DNA from: Aurelia coerulea
Lineage: Eukaryota; Cnidaria; Scyphozoa; Semaeostomeae; Ulmaridae
Direction: 5' to 3'
NCBI GenBank assembly: GCA_039566865.1
Contig: CM076948.1
Coordinates: 25,431,001-25,495,000, forward strand
Length of the DNA stretch: 64,000 nt
Of this stretch, positions 9,735 through 20,970 are shown one piece after another (the first letter of the stretch is position 1; every line of letters begins with the position of its first letter). The notes below the pieces were generated by a model. It was not told the origin of the DNA and did no database searches. It saw only the letters and a program-made list of their open reading frames with translations. Both the position numbers and the translations under genes were made by a program.

Positions 9735-12700
9735 GGGGCTGATTATATTAGAATTTTCAGCCCGTTTCACAGTGATCCAGAGCATGGAATAAATGCCAAA
9801 ACACAAATAGTTGCAAATGCAAAAGTTTTCAAATCTACCATAGAGAGGACACTTTGAGCTATTCAGAACCAAAATCCGTATAGAAATCGGACTAACGACT
9901 GCAGAGAAATTGCACTTTGAAGTTGACAAAAATTGCCAGGCCATGTTTTTGTTTACATTTCCGGTGTAACACTTTTGAAATGGGCCTAAACCAACAATTT
10001 CAAATTTTCATTTCTCCAGTTGTATTCGTCCGATTTCAATAAACTTTTTTTTAAATTGATCCTCAATGTCTGCGCAATTATACAACGTATCAGTTCTATG
10101 AATTTACATCAATTTATTTGTTTATTTGGCATATATTTATCGAGGGGTATTTTTAGCAGTAGAACTACACGAGACCCCTAAATTTCTTCTTTCCTGGTGC
10201 AAACAAAAAAAGTGAGGAAAAAAGAGTCTTAAAAACTCATTTCGCACTAAACTTCAGGTATCGATGAAGGTTTCTGCCAAAGGGTTCGTTCAGGTTCGTA
10301 CAGGTAAAAATTTTATAGCTGATATAAAAAATCGAGTCATTTAGGCACATGCATGCTATTTTCTGTGAAAATCAAAGATAGAATGTATATTTTTTCCTGG
10401 TTGGTTCCAATGCATAGTTCTCGTTTAAATTGCACAGCTTTAATAGCGAGGGTTTAAATTCTAAATAAAAAGAGGCATTATTTCATTACCTAACAATCAC
10501 ATTAACATTTAAATGACTTGAATCGTACACAGGTTTAACATGGTTTACACTAAAATCACGGCAACAAGCATCTTATGTCTATGACTGTTAAGATACAAAG
10601 CTTGGGCTTGAGGTCCATCTTTTGATCGTGGAAACTGCACTAATAGGTTACAGGAAGGTGTGGTGTGCGGCAAAAGGATTTCTGTCATGACCCAATCCAA
10701 GAATTTAGGGAAGATTTTCATACCTAATCTTTGAATACGAGTTACGTTTTCACAAAAAAAATTTTCGCTGCAAAACCACTGCAATATTTTTGTTTCACGT
10801 AAACAAAGCATTAGCAGGACTTTAAATTACCTAACATTAAAGTCACGGGAAACAAAACAGTGTCAGAATTTTTCGTAAATAATAAGCCCCAGTACCAGAA
10901 AATTCACGACAAGATTATGAAAGTATACCCCGTTTCCAGAATTTCTGACAAAACTCCCCTAAATGCCTAAATGACCAGAAATTTGAGAACCCCCTCGCCT
11001 GGGCTTTTAGTCTATAATGTACACTTCTGTTGTCAGTTGTATAAGTCTTGAAAAACAAATTTCATCTTGGACTTCAAATAAAAGGTCTCACGAGCCTGAG
11101 CTTTTGGTTCATTACATGTCGTGGGCAATGACAAAAACTATATAGTTATTATTAATTTTATGAACTTATAGTTATGAACTTATAATCCATAGGCTGTGTA
11201 TTTATCACTTTATCTTTCTTTATTCAATACCTAATGCTGAATGTAAAAAATCCAAAGGAACTTTACATTTATTTTTGGTTAAGGTCGAAACTGATCACAG
11301 AATCGCACAGACTGAAACTATATTCTAAAAGTTATCTGCAATTTAGAAGACTGAAACTGTCACTTCAAAAAAAACCTCTTGGTTTATAATCCAATTAGAG
11401 TTTTTGTGGAACAAGTACATCTGAAAATTTAGAGGAACTTTTGGTTGCAGACTGCGAAAAAGTTCTGTGTCAGTAAATCATGGCCCCTTTGTCTGGATGC
11501 TCATCAAATTTGCACCAGATATTGCCCATGCTAGACACGATCCATTGAAGCGACAAATTCAGGCATTGAAGCGACAAATGAGACTTTCTTTGTATCAAAC
11601 CATGAAGAAACTCTTTTTCCAAACATGAAAAAATGAACTATAGTTAATAGATCGAACGGTGGAGTTCGGACTTAGTCCTTGTGTCCCCAAGTCGTAGACA
11701 TAAAATGCTTGTTGGCTAGACTACGTTTGATCCATGTAAATGCTAATATGCTTGTTAGGTAATGACATAATTCTTCTTTTTATTTAGAATTTAGACCCTC
11801 GCTGTTACAGCTGTGCAATTAAAACGAAAATTATGCAATGGAACCACCCAGAAACAAAATATACATTCTAATCACGGAAAATGACAGAAAATAGCATGCA
11901 TGGGCCTAAATGACTCGATTTTTTATATCAGCTATAACATTTTTACCTGTACGAACCTGAACGAACCCTTTAGCAGAAACCTTCATCGATACCTGAAGTT
12001 TAGTGCGAAATGAGTTTTTAAGACTCTTTTTTCCTCACTTTTTTTGTTTGCACCAGGAAAGAAGAAATTTAGGGGTCTCGTGTAGCTCTACTGCTAAAAA
12101 TACCCCTCGATAAATATATGCCAAATAAACAAATAAATTGATGTAAATTCATAGAACTGATACGTTGTATCATTGCGCAGACATTGAGGGTCAATTTAAA
12201 AAAAAGTTTATTGAAATCGGACGAATACAACTGGAGAAATGAAAATTTGAAATTGTTGGTTTAGGCCCATTTCAAAAGTGTTACACCGGAAATGTAAACA
12301 AAAACATGGCCTGGCAATTTTTGTCAACTTCAAAGTGCAATTTCTCTGCAGTCGTTAGTCCGATTTCTATACGGATTTTGGTTCTGAATAGCTCAAAGTG
12401 TCCTCTCTATGGTAGGTGTGAAAGTTCTTGCATTTGCAACATTTTGTGTTTTGGCATTTATTCCATGATTTTGACAGTCTGGATCACTGTGCGTTTGTAA
12501 CTTTAACCGGGCTGAAATTTGCATCGGCTATATGGTGGTTTCAACCAAGGCTGAAAACTATATTTTGCGAGGTAAATCAATTCAAAAGGGTATGCACATG
12601 CTCCAGTAATTTCAACCCGGTTAAAGGGGCTCCGTCGCCAAACAATAAACAAATCCGTAAACTCGCACGTGTCGCCGATTATCCATTGTTCATCCATTGT

Positions 12701-13123
12701 TCTCTGCCGTTTGTTTGGTGGCTTCACCCAAGCCACCAAAAAGCGACCGTTAAAAATCCACTTATATCCGAGCAATCGTAGAAGATATGAATGTTTGGTT
12801 TGTTCCTTAGTGAAGTACAAGGATTAATGCCCAAACAAGCAACTTTCATTTTGAAAAAAATACGAAAATCCTGGTGTGATATCACCTTTCAAAAAACTCC
12901 AAAAGTCATCGTTTTGTTTACATTTTGAGGACGGAGCCCCTTTAAAGATTGTGATTTGCGATTATACGGAAATTTTCAGCCCGTTTGATCGAGCAGAAAA
13001 TCCTAGCCCGTTTGATAAAAGTGGGCTGAAACTTCTGTCATGTAATCGCACTACAACACCGGGCTGAATTTTCAGCCCAGCTAAAGTTACAAACGAGCTA
13101 AAAACTCTCATATTAGCAGCCCC
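9735..13123. mobile_element. Large foldback element (Harbinger-like TAA duplication), 3.4 kb
   Basis: Arms of about 800 bp (9735-10530 against 11725-12490 plus 13091-13123) are inverted copies of each other around a 1.2-kb spacer. Termini are GGGGCTG / CAGCCCC and TAA flanks both sides (9732-9734, 13124-13126), as in PIF/Harbinger elements. The two arms contain matching short frames starting MAWQFLSTSK, which are by-products of the repeat. The right arm is broken by a ~600-bp insertion. No transposase was seen in the spacer. Confidence 0.75.
12492..13095. mobile_element. ~600-bp inverted-repeat insertion inside the right foldback arm
   Basis: Ends CGTTTGTAACTTTA / TAAAGTTACAAACG. The left foldback arm lacks this segment (CACTGTG runs straight into AAACGGGCTG), so it is a later insertion. 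The inner termini also share GGGCTGAAA. Target duplication unclear. No coding assignment. Confidence 0.7.
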
Positions 13124-13197
13124 TAAGTTTTCAAACAGTAGATACGATTTTCTGATTCACACGTTATGTGCTTACAAAGGAGAGATACGATATTTAC

Positions 13198-13301
13198 CTT
13201 CCACCAGTAAATGCTGATCCATTAGCAGCTCCAAATGTCGAACATGCAACAAACACAGGCATCACCCATGCCATAACACCATACAATTGATTTGCTAGCG
13301 T
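13198..13301 (-). CDS. SLC7 constant exon 6: TM8
   Basis: 104 nt, acceptor TTCTTTAG and donor AAG|GTAAAT. It encodes [20 protein letters not shown] followed by [15 protein letters not shown], where the final Arg is split. This is TM8 with the FG(A/S)xNG turn typical of light chains. The reading frame begins at phase 0 after exon 5 and ends at phase 2 before exon 7. Confidence 0.93.
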
Positions 13302-13910
13302 CTAAAGAAGAAATGAAACTGTTAGTTCCTGCTATGTGGCTAATGTATTCTTTGAGATGTCAGAAATAATTAAAGTCTGCCTCAAATTAGATATCATGTG
13401 AGATTTGCGAAAACGTAAAATTCTTCACGCAAACCACTTGAATTGTTTTATTCACGGACATTTTCATGTGATATCTCCCCTGTAAAATTACCTTCCAGTC
13501 GTCATTTATGTCGAACAAAGCTCTCTGCAGTAAGTTTGCCTATGTGTCATGTAATAGACGTTGTCATCTAGTATTCTAAGAAAAAAAATCTAGATCAAGC
13601 GACATTTTTTACATTTTGATACAGACAGTTCGATTAAGTGGCGTTAGAGTTTCTAGCATAGGGCTCAAATCTTTATAAAGGAAAGTGTAAAATACTATGA
13701 CAGTTTTCTTTGAAATAAACGGTTATTTGTGATGTTGTGTGTGGAGGCAACTCGATAACGTTACATTTCTTTGCCTCCACCTCAACAATAATTAAATTTG
13801 AGTTTTGTTTCTTGTATTTTAATATTTTAGTGTACAGAAAAAAGAAGAAGCTATTTAGAGATTTTAAACCACTCATGGAAAATTTAAAATGTATTCGAAA
13901 ATCATCATAC
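13302..13910 (-). other. SLC7 intron 5 with degraded repeats
   Basis: 609 bp. 13580-13655 resembles the 58264 family, and 13656-13720 resembles the left end of the AGCATAGG MITE. 13735-13790 has a short inverted repeat (GTGGAGGCAA ... TTGCCTCCAC). No gene. Confidence 0.55.
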
Positions 13911-14034
13911 CACTGCGACAGCTCCCGATGTTGCAATTTGAGCTTGTGTCAAAACTGTCAGATACGCAATGTTGACTAGAACATAACATCCAGTTACTAA
14001 TGGTATTCCAATCATAATTGCTAACGGCAGATCC
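13911..14034 (-). CDS. SLC7 constant exon 5: TM7 and extracellular loop 4
   Basis: 124 nt, acceptor CTTTCAG and donor GTG|GTATGA. After a split Arg it reads DLPLAIMIGIPLVTGCYVLV, then NIAYLTVLTQAQIATSGAVAV. This matches TM7 (PLAI, then TxxYVLxNxAY) followed by the loop that carries the AVAV motif before TM8. A degraded repeat abuts the donor side in intron 5. Confidence 0.93.
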
Positions 14035-14149
14035 CTGAAAGAATGAAAAGAAAAGGTTCGTTAACGGAAGGGTATTTAAACGAGTAAGAAACCGGGATTG
14101 TGTGAGCCAAAAAAAGTAAACAGGTTTGAAAACTTACGTTAGATACCTA

Positions 14150-15345
14150 CCGGGTGAGTAAAAAGAGGCCGGCGTTTGAGAGGCTACTGCTCCCAGCATA
14201 GGTTCCAAATCTTTATCTCAGCATAAAAAGGTGGGTGTAAAATTTAATGAACTATTTCTTCTGATTGAATGGCTTGAAAGAAACTTTAGCTACTTATCTA
14301 TAATTCTACCGTTGGACTTTTCGGAAATTTTGAATATTTTTGGAAATTACAGCGTATCTTACATTTCAACTCATTTGAGGATGTGACGTCATCAAATTTC
14401 TAAATCATAAACCAGATGAGTGAGAAAATTTTGCTTGATACCATATTGTAGACATTCATAAACTATGATTTTCTTCAAAGTTATTTCATGTTGCGTCAAA
14501 CAGTTTAGAAATTACGATGATTTTAAGTTTTTTGAAAATTTTTCTTGAATTCTTGAAAAAGAAGAAAAAAATTCTAATTCTGAAAATATTGAAGATTTCA
14601 GAAAAGTCCAACGGTATAATTATAGAGAAATAGCTAAAGTTTCTTTGAAGTCATTCAGTTCAAAGAAATAGGTCACTCAATCTTACACCAGCCTTTTTAA
14701 AGATTTGGAACCTATGCTGTGAGTAAAAAGAGGCCCGGCGTTTGAGAGGCTACTGCTCCCTGAATAAACAAATGATAGTTTGCAATATCTGATTGAATAG
14801 CTAACGTGTTCAATTATTCTTAGAATTTTTCCTGACTGAAATTGGTCACTCCGTTCACATTTTGCAAGGGATTTTCTTAAACAAAGTCCCTTCGAGAAAC
14901 CTTTAAAAACATGCTAAAATCGTGAACAAATTTCCCTAATATGTTTACCTTGCAACAATGACTTGAGCACGCTTTAGCACGTGCTATCATCTTGGGTTGG
15001 AGGGAATGAACAAGTCTTCCCCCTAGTATAAATAACTTAGTTAGGGAGATTCCATTCTCCCAATAGGCCAAAATACATATGTGAACGTAAGTGTCACAAT
15101 TGCTAGGAAGGAAAACAAAGGAAAACTTTTCTCGTCGTTTTCATTCATTTTTGCAGGTTTTTGAAAGGGACCTTCTGCAGAAAATCCCCCATATCGACAG
15201 GAAAGAACGGCCGATTAAAGCCGGGTAAATTACTGAGCCTAATTGGACATATCGGGAATAAAACAAGACAGTTTTCAATATTATTCCTTTGATATTCAGG
15301 GAGCAGCATTTTTTAAACGCCAGGAATTTTTATTGACTCACCCGG
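14150..15345. mobile_element. Tc1/mariner-like MITE (CCGGGTGA termini, TA flanks), holding a nested MITE
   Basis: CCGGGTGAGTAAAAA at the left and TTATTGACTCACCCGG at the right, with TA at 14148-14149 and 15346-15347. The homology of the ends extends to GGCGTTT / AAACGCC. The same CCGGGTGA terminus ends the element at 20353-20970. A MULE-like MITE is nested at 14195-14718. Confidence 0.7.
14195..14718. mobile_element. MULE-like MITE (AGCATAGG family), copy 2, flanked by a 41/42-bp duplication
   Basis: AGCATAGGTTCCAAATCTTT at the left and its reverse complement at the right, 524 bp. The flank 14154-14194 (GTGAGTAAAAAGAGGCC...GCTCCC) is repeated at 14719-14760 with one extra C. That is far longer than the 9 bp seen around the other copies. 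Confidence 0.8.
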
Positions 15346-15480
15346 TATAGTACTGGATGGGTATGAATGAATCGAACGTTGTTTCGTAGGATATATTTCA
15401 CGATATTTCTTGTATATATTAACCTCACGTATTTAAACAATTAATTAAGTAATATAATCGCATTTCAGACAAAGCATAAT

Positions 15481-18472
15481 ATTTTCCTCGTCGTCTTTAC
15501 GAATTGAATGTATTACTCCATGAAAATGATATTGATATCATAGCTTTGAGTGAGACTAGGTTAAGCAGTAAGATTGAGGACCCAGCTCTTTCAATTGAGG
15601 GTTACAAACTTTTTAGGCATGACAGGGATGAAATGGGAGGTGATGTAGCAATCTACCTAAAAGAACAAATTCCTGATCCCCTCCAAATTATAAAAAGTGA
15701 CACCCTTGAGTTGCTCTGCCTTGAGGTTAAACCAAACAAAGGGAAATCCTTTTACCTGATTAGCTGGTATCGACCACCCACTGGGGAAACAGATACTGCA
15801 ACATTCGAAAATCTACGTGAATTTCTCAAAAAACTTGACAGAGATGAAAAAGAAATTATTCTAGTTGGTGATACGAATTGTGATTTCAGGGGTTCCCCCT
15901 TAAATGCAAATTCAAAAAAGCTACAATCAGTGTACGCTGAATACCAAATAGAGCAACTGATCAAAGCTTATACGAGGGTAGCAATAAGTAAGGGGGCAAA
16001 TGGACAGTCTCAAATAAGTCATTCGTTGATTGACCATTTCTCTACCAACAAACGTAAGTACATTCTAGAATCGGGCGTGCTTGAAACAGCTATGGTAGAC
16101 CACTACATGGTTTATGCGATTAGAAAGGTAAATGCATGGAGACTCAATACCAAAAATGAAAACAAAATTGTTGAAAGTAGAAATATGAAAAATTATGATA
16201 AAACTGCTTTCCAACAAGACCTTGATGCCATTGACTGGAAAAGCCTTTTGGAACCTTTTTCTCAGGACCCTAGTAAGATGGCATCTGTATTCCAAGAATT
16301 GTTTGATGCAATTCTCAGCCTACATGCTCCAATTCGAAAACAAAAAAGGAAAAGTGAATATGCTCCATGGCTCAATGCACGCATAAGGTCTCTGATGATG
16401 AGAAGGGATAAAGCAAAAAAGGACGCAAGGCGCAATCCCGAAATCTGGCCTTCGTATAAGAAACTAAGAAACGAAGTTACAGAGGCCATCCGGATCGCAA
16501 TGCAGGACCATTATTCAGGTCTAATTGAACAAAACAAAACCGACCCAAAGAAAATGTGGCGAACCATTAACAAAGTGTTAGACAGAGATTCCTCTAAGGT
16601 ACCAGTCACTAGCTTAAACTGCGAAGGCAAACTTGTAACTAATGACAGTAAAATTGCCAATGCGTTTAACAAGCACTTTGTCTCAGTTGGTCCAAACCTA
16701 GCAAAAGAAATCAGAACCGAACCGAATGATGACCCGCTTGCCACAATAAGTGGCAAAAATTCTACGATGTTGAATTTCAAGACAGTAGATACTCAATACA
16801 TCTTAAGAGCACTAACAGAGCTGAAAAACGGCAAAGCCAGTGGGCCAGATAGAATTCCTGTCGGACTAGTCAAAGATGCATCCGAATTCATCGCACTCCC
16901 CCTTACTCTAATCTATAACTCATCGCTGGTCGCGGGAGTTTTTCCAGATATCTGGAAGGTTGCAAGGGTAACCCCAATTTTTAAGTCAGGTGCAAGGGAT
17001 GACATGAATAATTACAGGCCTATATCCGTTCTATCCATATTTGCAAGGATTCTGGAAAAAATTGCTCATGATCAGCTGATCGACTATTTCAAAGAGAAGC
17101 AGTTGCTAAAAAAGAATCAGCATGCGTTTCGTAAGCTACACTCAACAATCACATCTCTAGTAAAGAGTACTGATGAATGGCATAATAACATTGATTCTCA
17201 AAAGGTCAATATGGCGATGTTTTTGGATTTAAAAAAGGCCTTCGATACGGTGGATCACAAAATACTGCTCGAAAAACTTTCTAGGTATGGCGTGCAGGGT
17301 AAGGTGATTAGCTGGTTTCGATCCTACCTCACTGAACGAAAACAGTTTTGCAGAATCAATGGTAAATGTTCTATGTCTTTGGGGGTAACCTGTGGCATTC
17401 CCCAGGGTTCCTGTCTAGGCCCCCTTCTCTTCATCATATACCTTAACGACTTTGAAGAATGTTTACAGTTTTCTTCGGCGAGCATGTATGCTGATGATAC
17501 GCACACAACGATAGCCTCTGAAGATATTAACGAACTTGCCGAGATGATGCAGGAGGAGCTACAGAACATTTCTGAGTGGATGAGGGTCAATAAATTAAGT
17601 GCCAATCCAAAAAAGACTGAGTTTATGCTTATCGGCCATCCACGTAGAATTAACAAAATTGAACCTCTGGCTCCATTGAAACTTAATGGCACAGAAATAA
17701 AACGAGTGACAAAAACTAAATCACTAGGGGTTATTGTCGACGAGAATCTAAGTTGGAAGGAACACTTCAAATCCTTGAAAGGTAAAGTAGCAAGTGGTTT
17801 GTCTGCACTGAAAAAACTTAAAAACGCTCTTCCGCAATCTAAGCTATGTGAGGTTTACCATGCGCTGGTTGAAAGTCACCTCCGATATGGGAATGTCATC
17901 TGGGGTAGCCTGCCCAACACGAAGCTGCAAACGCTTCAGCGTCTACAGAACAGGGCCTTCTCCATTATTCAAAATGCTAGAATAAAGGACCCCTGGATCA
18001 ATAATGGGCTGAACGTTGATCAAATCATCTATTTTGACAGATCTATCATGACACACAAAATAGTCAACAAGCAGTGCCCTGAGAGCCTCTGGAACAAGTA
18101 TAGTCAAAGGAATGAAATTTCTAGGTATAACACAAGAAACAATAGAAATCTCGACATCCCAAAGTTTAAACTTGAGTGTACAAAAAAAAAGTTTCCACCT
18201 TTCCGGGCTTAAAGCTTGGAATGAAATACCAATCGAAATAAGGGAAATCCCCTCGCTCTATCAGTTTAAAAGAAAATTGAAAACGCATTTAAAGAGCTCA
18301 GTAAACCCTAACTAAAACACGACTCCCAGGAAGATCAGATCTCAGCCTGGATCCAATCCTAGCTAATACCAAATTTTAAAATTTTGTTTTTCATTTTTCA
18401 TTTTTTAAACAAACTTGTAACTTTTGTAGTTTAATTTTGTACTGATGGGATATCGTGTAAAAATATGAATTA

Positions 18473-18503
<31 letters not shown>
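15481..18503 (+). mobile_element. Jockey/CR1-L2-type LINE, 5'-truncated, with poly(A) tail
   Basis: Non-LTR retrotransposon inserted in intron 4, opposite in direction to the SLC7 gene. The coding frame begins inside the endonuclease domain (ELNVLLHENDIDIIALSETR) right after an in-frame stop near 15477. The first endonuclease strand is therefore missing and the copy is 5'-truncated. The 3' end is a 29-A run at 18475-18503. No clear target duplication was found. Confidence 0.85.
15501..18315 (+). pseudogene. LINE ORF2: AP-endonuclease and reverse transcriptase, one frameshift
   Basis: The open frame of about 903 codons to 18212 has endonuclease blocks (SETRL, DTNCDF, SLIDHF, then HYMVYA) in the first 220 residues. 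Reverse transcriptase follows at about 420-740: FLDLKKAFDTVDH, GIPQGSCLGPLLF and the catalytic YADD. A C-terminal domain follows with RLQNRAFSII and YNTRNN. At the A-run near 18182-18190 the frame shifts; the proper end (LKAWNEIPIEIREIPSLYQF, then KRKLKTHLKSS) continues in another frame to 18315. The shift and the missing N-terminus make this copy defective, but decay is slight, so the insertion is fairly young. Confidence 0.9.
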
Positions 18504-18506
<3 letters not shown>

Positions 18507-18786
18507 CGTAAATCAGACTTCACAAAGAATTCTTCATTTTGAAATGAGTGAAAAAGGCCACAAATATACAGTCACATCCAAAGGGATTTCCTGACATATA
18601 ACAATATAAATTTACCAAAATTAGTTACTGATCTCAAAATTTTAGAACAGGCATATTCTCTAGCTATATCAAACGAAATGAAATTCCAAACTGGGTTTTA
18701 ATTGTACCTGAGCTAAGCACATACATACACACACGGTCTGTGGATTCTGGAACGTCATAAAGAAGATCAGGCAGAAAAGAACCTAC

Positions 18787-18831
18787 CTCAGTGGATTCTT
18801 TAACTCTTCAGTGACGTAATTTAAGTTATTC
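18787..18831 (-). CDS. SLC7 constant exon 4 (45-nt mini-exon): end of TM6, VTEE motif
   Basis: A 45-nt exon between acceptor TTTTACAG and donor GAG|GTAGGT. Together with the split Trp of exon 3 it gives WNNLNYVTEELKNP. The NYVTEE(L/I)xNP signature after TM6 is among the most conserved in SLC7 light chains. Intron 4 downstream holds the intact-looking LINE. Confidence 0.93.
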
Positions 18832-18968
18832 CTGTAAAAAATGAAATGCACATTGATCGTAAATCTCCAGATGGATTCTTTCATTTCTACAGATTTCTTC
18901 CGGATCGATCTTCCTAGACTTCTACTGAGCCAACCTCCACGAAATCACAGTACAAAATAAACTATTAA

Positions 18969-19093
18969 GAGAAAAGGTGTTCGTGGTGATTTGGGATTTA
19001 GAAATCGATTAATTGTATCGATTAATTGTATCGATTAATTAATCGATTTCTAATCGATTTCTAGATCCCAAATCACCACGAAAAAGTTTTCTC
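18969..19093. repeat. Palindromic element with AATCGATT core
   Basis: AGAGAAAAGGTGTTCGTGGT at the left and ACCACGAAAAAGTTTTCTCT at the right; the arms include TTTGGGATTTAGAAATCG. The centre is a TATCGATTAATTG tandem. It can form a long hairpin. In intron 3. Confidence 0.8.
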
Positions 19094-19256
19094 TTTGTCC
19101 ATTCTTGTCGATTCTTTGGAAAATCTGATCGACGTTTTTTGAACATCTGAACATCATTGGTGAAGATTCGAAAACGGCCTACGCAAGGCACTCTTCAAAC
19201 AAGAACCGTTATCCCTTGAAATCAGTCTTGATCAGCTCTAAAATAATATGCGGTTA

Positions 19257-19760
19257 TTAAACGATTACGAGGTCCATGCTGGAAAATATTTGGACCGCAG
19301 TTTGACGTACGGACCGAACGCAGTGAGGTCCGTGTACAATGAACTAAGGTCCAAATATTTTCCAGCATGGATCGAGTAATCGTTTAATAAAGGCTTTATT
19401 ATATGGCAGAACCTTTTGAGAACGTTGTTTATAGTATCGTACTTTTCTGTTGCGTCTTCGATCCTGTGCATCACTGTAGTTGCTCGTTGCAACGTTAACT
19501 ACATTGGCATTTTCTTCGTGTATAATTGAAAGTTTGTCTTCAAAGTTTACAGAAAAGAAATCTTCGATGAATAAGCTAAACTTTGGCTGACACTTCTTAC
19601 GGCCTAAGCCTACACAAGAAGCTCCTCCCTTGTTGTTGATTTTTAAGGCAACGCCCGGTCCAATACGGCTTCGAACGAAAAATACGGCTTTTACGGACCG
19701 ATCAAGAACCAATCGAATTGCTGCGTTGCCGGTCCGAGGAGCCGTATTTTCGAACGCCAT
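19257..19760. repeat. Repeat with palindromic end (TTAAACGATTAC / GTAATCGTTTAA)
   Basis: 19257-19390 is an inverted repeat built on GGTCCATGCTGGAAAATATT, with GGACCG-rich centre. The following 370 bp to the ATATGGCGTTCG motif carry an open minus-strand frame without family motifs. It is likely part of a non-autonomous element. Confidence 0.5.
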
Positions 19761-20126
19761 ATAATAAGAACCTCTTACAGCCTGGTTGTCAGAAAAGTAG
19801 GTTCTTATAAGCGGGGATTTAGTATATCTTCCAAAACTTTTGCCAGAGTGAAACTTCTGATTGTTTATTGTTACTTACTTGTAAATTTATGGACATATGC
19901 AGAGGAAGACCAAGGGCTATGTGGATGGACAACATCGGAGATTGGGTGGAAAGAAAGCATTATGGATGGCTTGTAAGAAAAGCCCAGGATAGAGGAAAGT
20001 GGAAATAATTCATAGCAGCCTACCTGCAACGAGTAGACGGCACACGAGAAGAAGAAAAAGCAAAGTAAATGGTCAAAACACAAAACACATCAACAAAATC
20101 TTTCAAATAAATGTATCTTTTCTTAC

Positions 20127-20226
20127 CATCCATCATAAGCCCACAAGCCACCATAGAATGCATACCCAATATCTGATATACTCGTTGTTGTTCCTTGGAA
20201 TGCATTTTGAAAGTTAGCATCATAAC
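20127..20226 (-). CDS. SLC7 constant exon 3: extracellular loop 3 and TM6
   Basis: 100 nt, acceptor CTTGGCAG and donor TG|GTAAGA. It encodes GYDANFQNAFQG, a short loop, then GYAFYGGLWAYDGW. The last segment is the broken TM6, whose unwound centre lines the substrate pocket in APC-fold transporters; the aromatic in the G(L)(W/F)AYxGW stretch is the family's gating position. All five first modules would share this half of the pocket. Confidence 0.94.
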
Positions 20227-20352
20227 CTGCCAAGAGAAGATAAAGAGAATCTCGGTGAGATAGCCTACATGCATTTGTTTATAAGAAACTTCTTACAAGA
20301 AACTCAACTCTCAGACTGCCAAAATATTAAGAACTCCATTCCTGGGAAAATA

Positions 20353-20970
20353 CCGGGTGACCCAGAAAAAAGTGACCCAACGCAATCTGTTACAGAAAAT
20401 TAAGTAAGTAGCCGATTGAGATTCTTCAAACGTTGTTCTGTCGCTAAAAGACTAGCCTATGCTAGGAGTATTTTTCGCAATTTTTTTCGGCACGGTAAAT
20501 TTCCAAAATTAAGAATTTCGAGGAAAAGAGCATGCCTGAAATCCTCAAAAAGTCGTCAAAAACAGGGCATCGATTTACAGTCATTTCAAATCTTCAAAAC
20601 AACGAGGAGCGTGTTTCATTTCAAATTGGGAATAGGTAACACAGTCGGAAGTCTTCAGAGCAAGTTTATAGTCCCTAGGTACTTGAAAATATTCTCAGGC
20701 AGAATGAAACACGCTCCTCGTTGTTATGAAGATCTGAAATGGCTTCAAATCGATCCCTTGTTTTTGACGCCTTTTTGAAAAATTCAAACCTGCCCTTTTC
20801 CTCAAAATCCTTAATTCGGGAACTTTCCCGTGCCCAAAAAAATTGCGAAAAATACTCATAATGTAGGCTGGTTTTTTAGCGACAAAACAACGTTTGAAAT
20901 ATTTCAATCTGCCACTTACTTTTTTTTCTATAACAGATTGCGTTGGGTCTATTTTTTCTGGGTCACCCGG
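20353..20970. mobile_element. Tc1/mariner-like foldback MITE (CCGGGTGACCCAG termini), 618 bp
   Basis: Ends CCGGGTGACCCAGAAAAA and its complement, TA at 20351-20352 and 20971-20972. The arms are similar over about 200 bp, which makes mirror-image short frames (SIFRNFF, KQGIDL, TTRSVFH) on both strands; these are not genes. In intron 2. Confidence 0.85.

Larger units (their letters stand above)
9072..13197 (-). other. SLC7 intron 6
   Basis: 4.1 kb, mostly the hAT MITE and a 3.4-kb foldback element. The short stretches 9497-9734 and 13124-13197 show nothing. Confidence 0.8.
14035..18786 (-). other. SLC7 intron 4
   Basis: 4.75 kb holding the CCGGGTGA MITE with its nested copy, then the LINE. 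14761-15345 (MITE body), 15346-15480 and 18504-18786 contain nothing else recognisable. Confidence 0.8.
18832..20126 (-). other. SLC7 intron 3
   Basis: 1.3 kb with the two palindromic repeats at 18969 and 19257. 19761-20126 shows nothing recognisable. Confidence 0.75.

Noticed and set aside
9729..12500. Two similar frames starting MAWQFLSTSK on opposite strands, as if a duplicated gene
   Set aside because: They are mirror copies inside the arms of one foldback element, with no conserved domain and early divergence of the ends.
12428..12820. Overlapping open frames of 105-117 codons on both strands
   Set aside because: Lie within the 600-bp inverted-repeat insertion and on opposite strands of the same sequence.
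17324..17770. 148-codon minus-strand frame
   Set aside because: Antisense shadow of the LINE reverse transcriptase.
19344..19760. 138-codon minus-strand frame
   Set aside because: Overlaps a palindromic repeat and has no recognised domain; more likely part of a non-autonomous element.
20416..20907. Mirror-image frames with SIFRNFF/KQGIDL
   Set aside because: Products of the inverted arms of the CCGGGTGA MITE.
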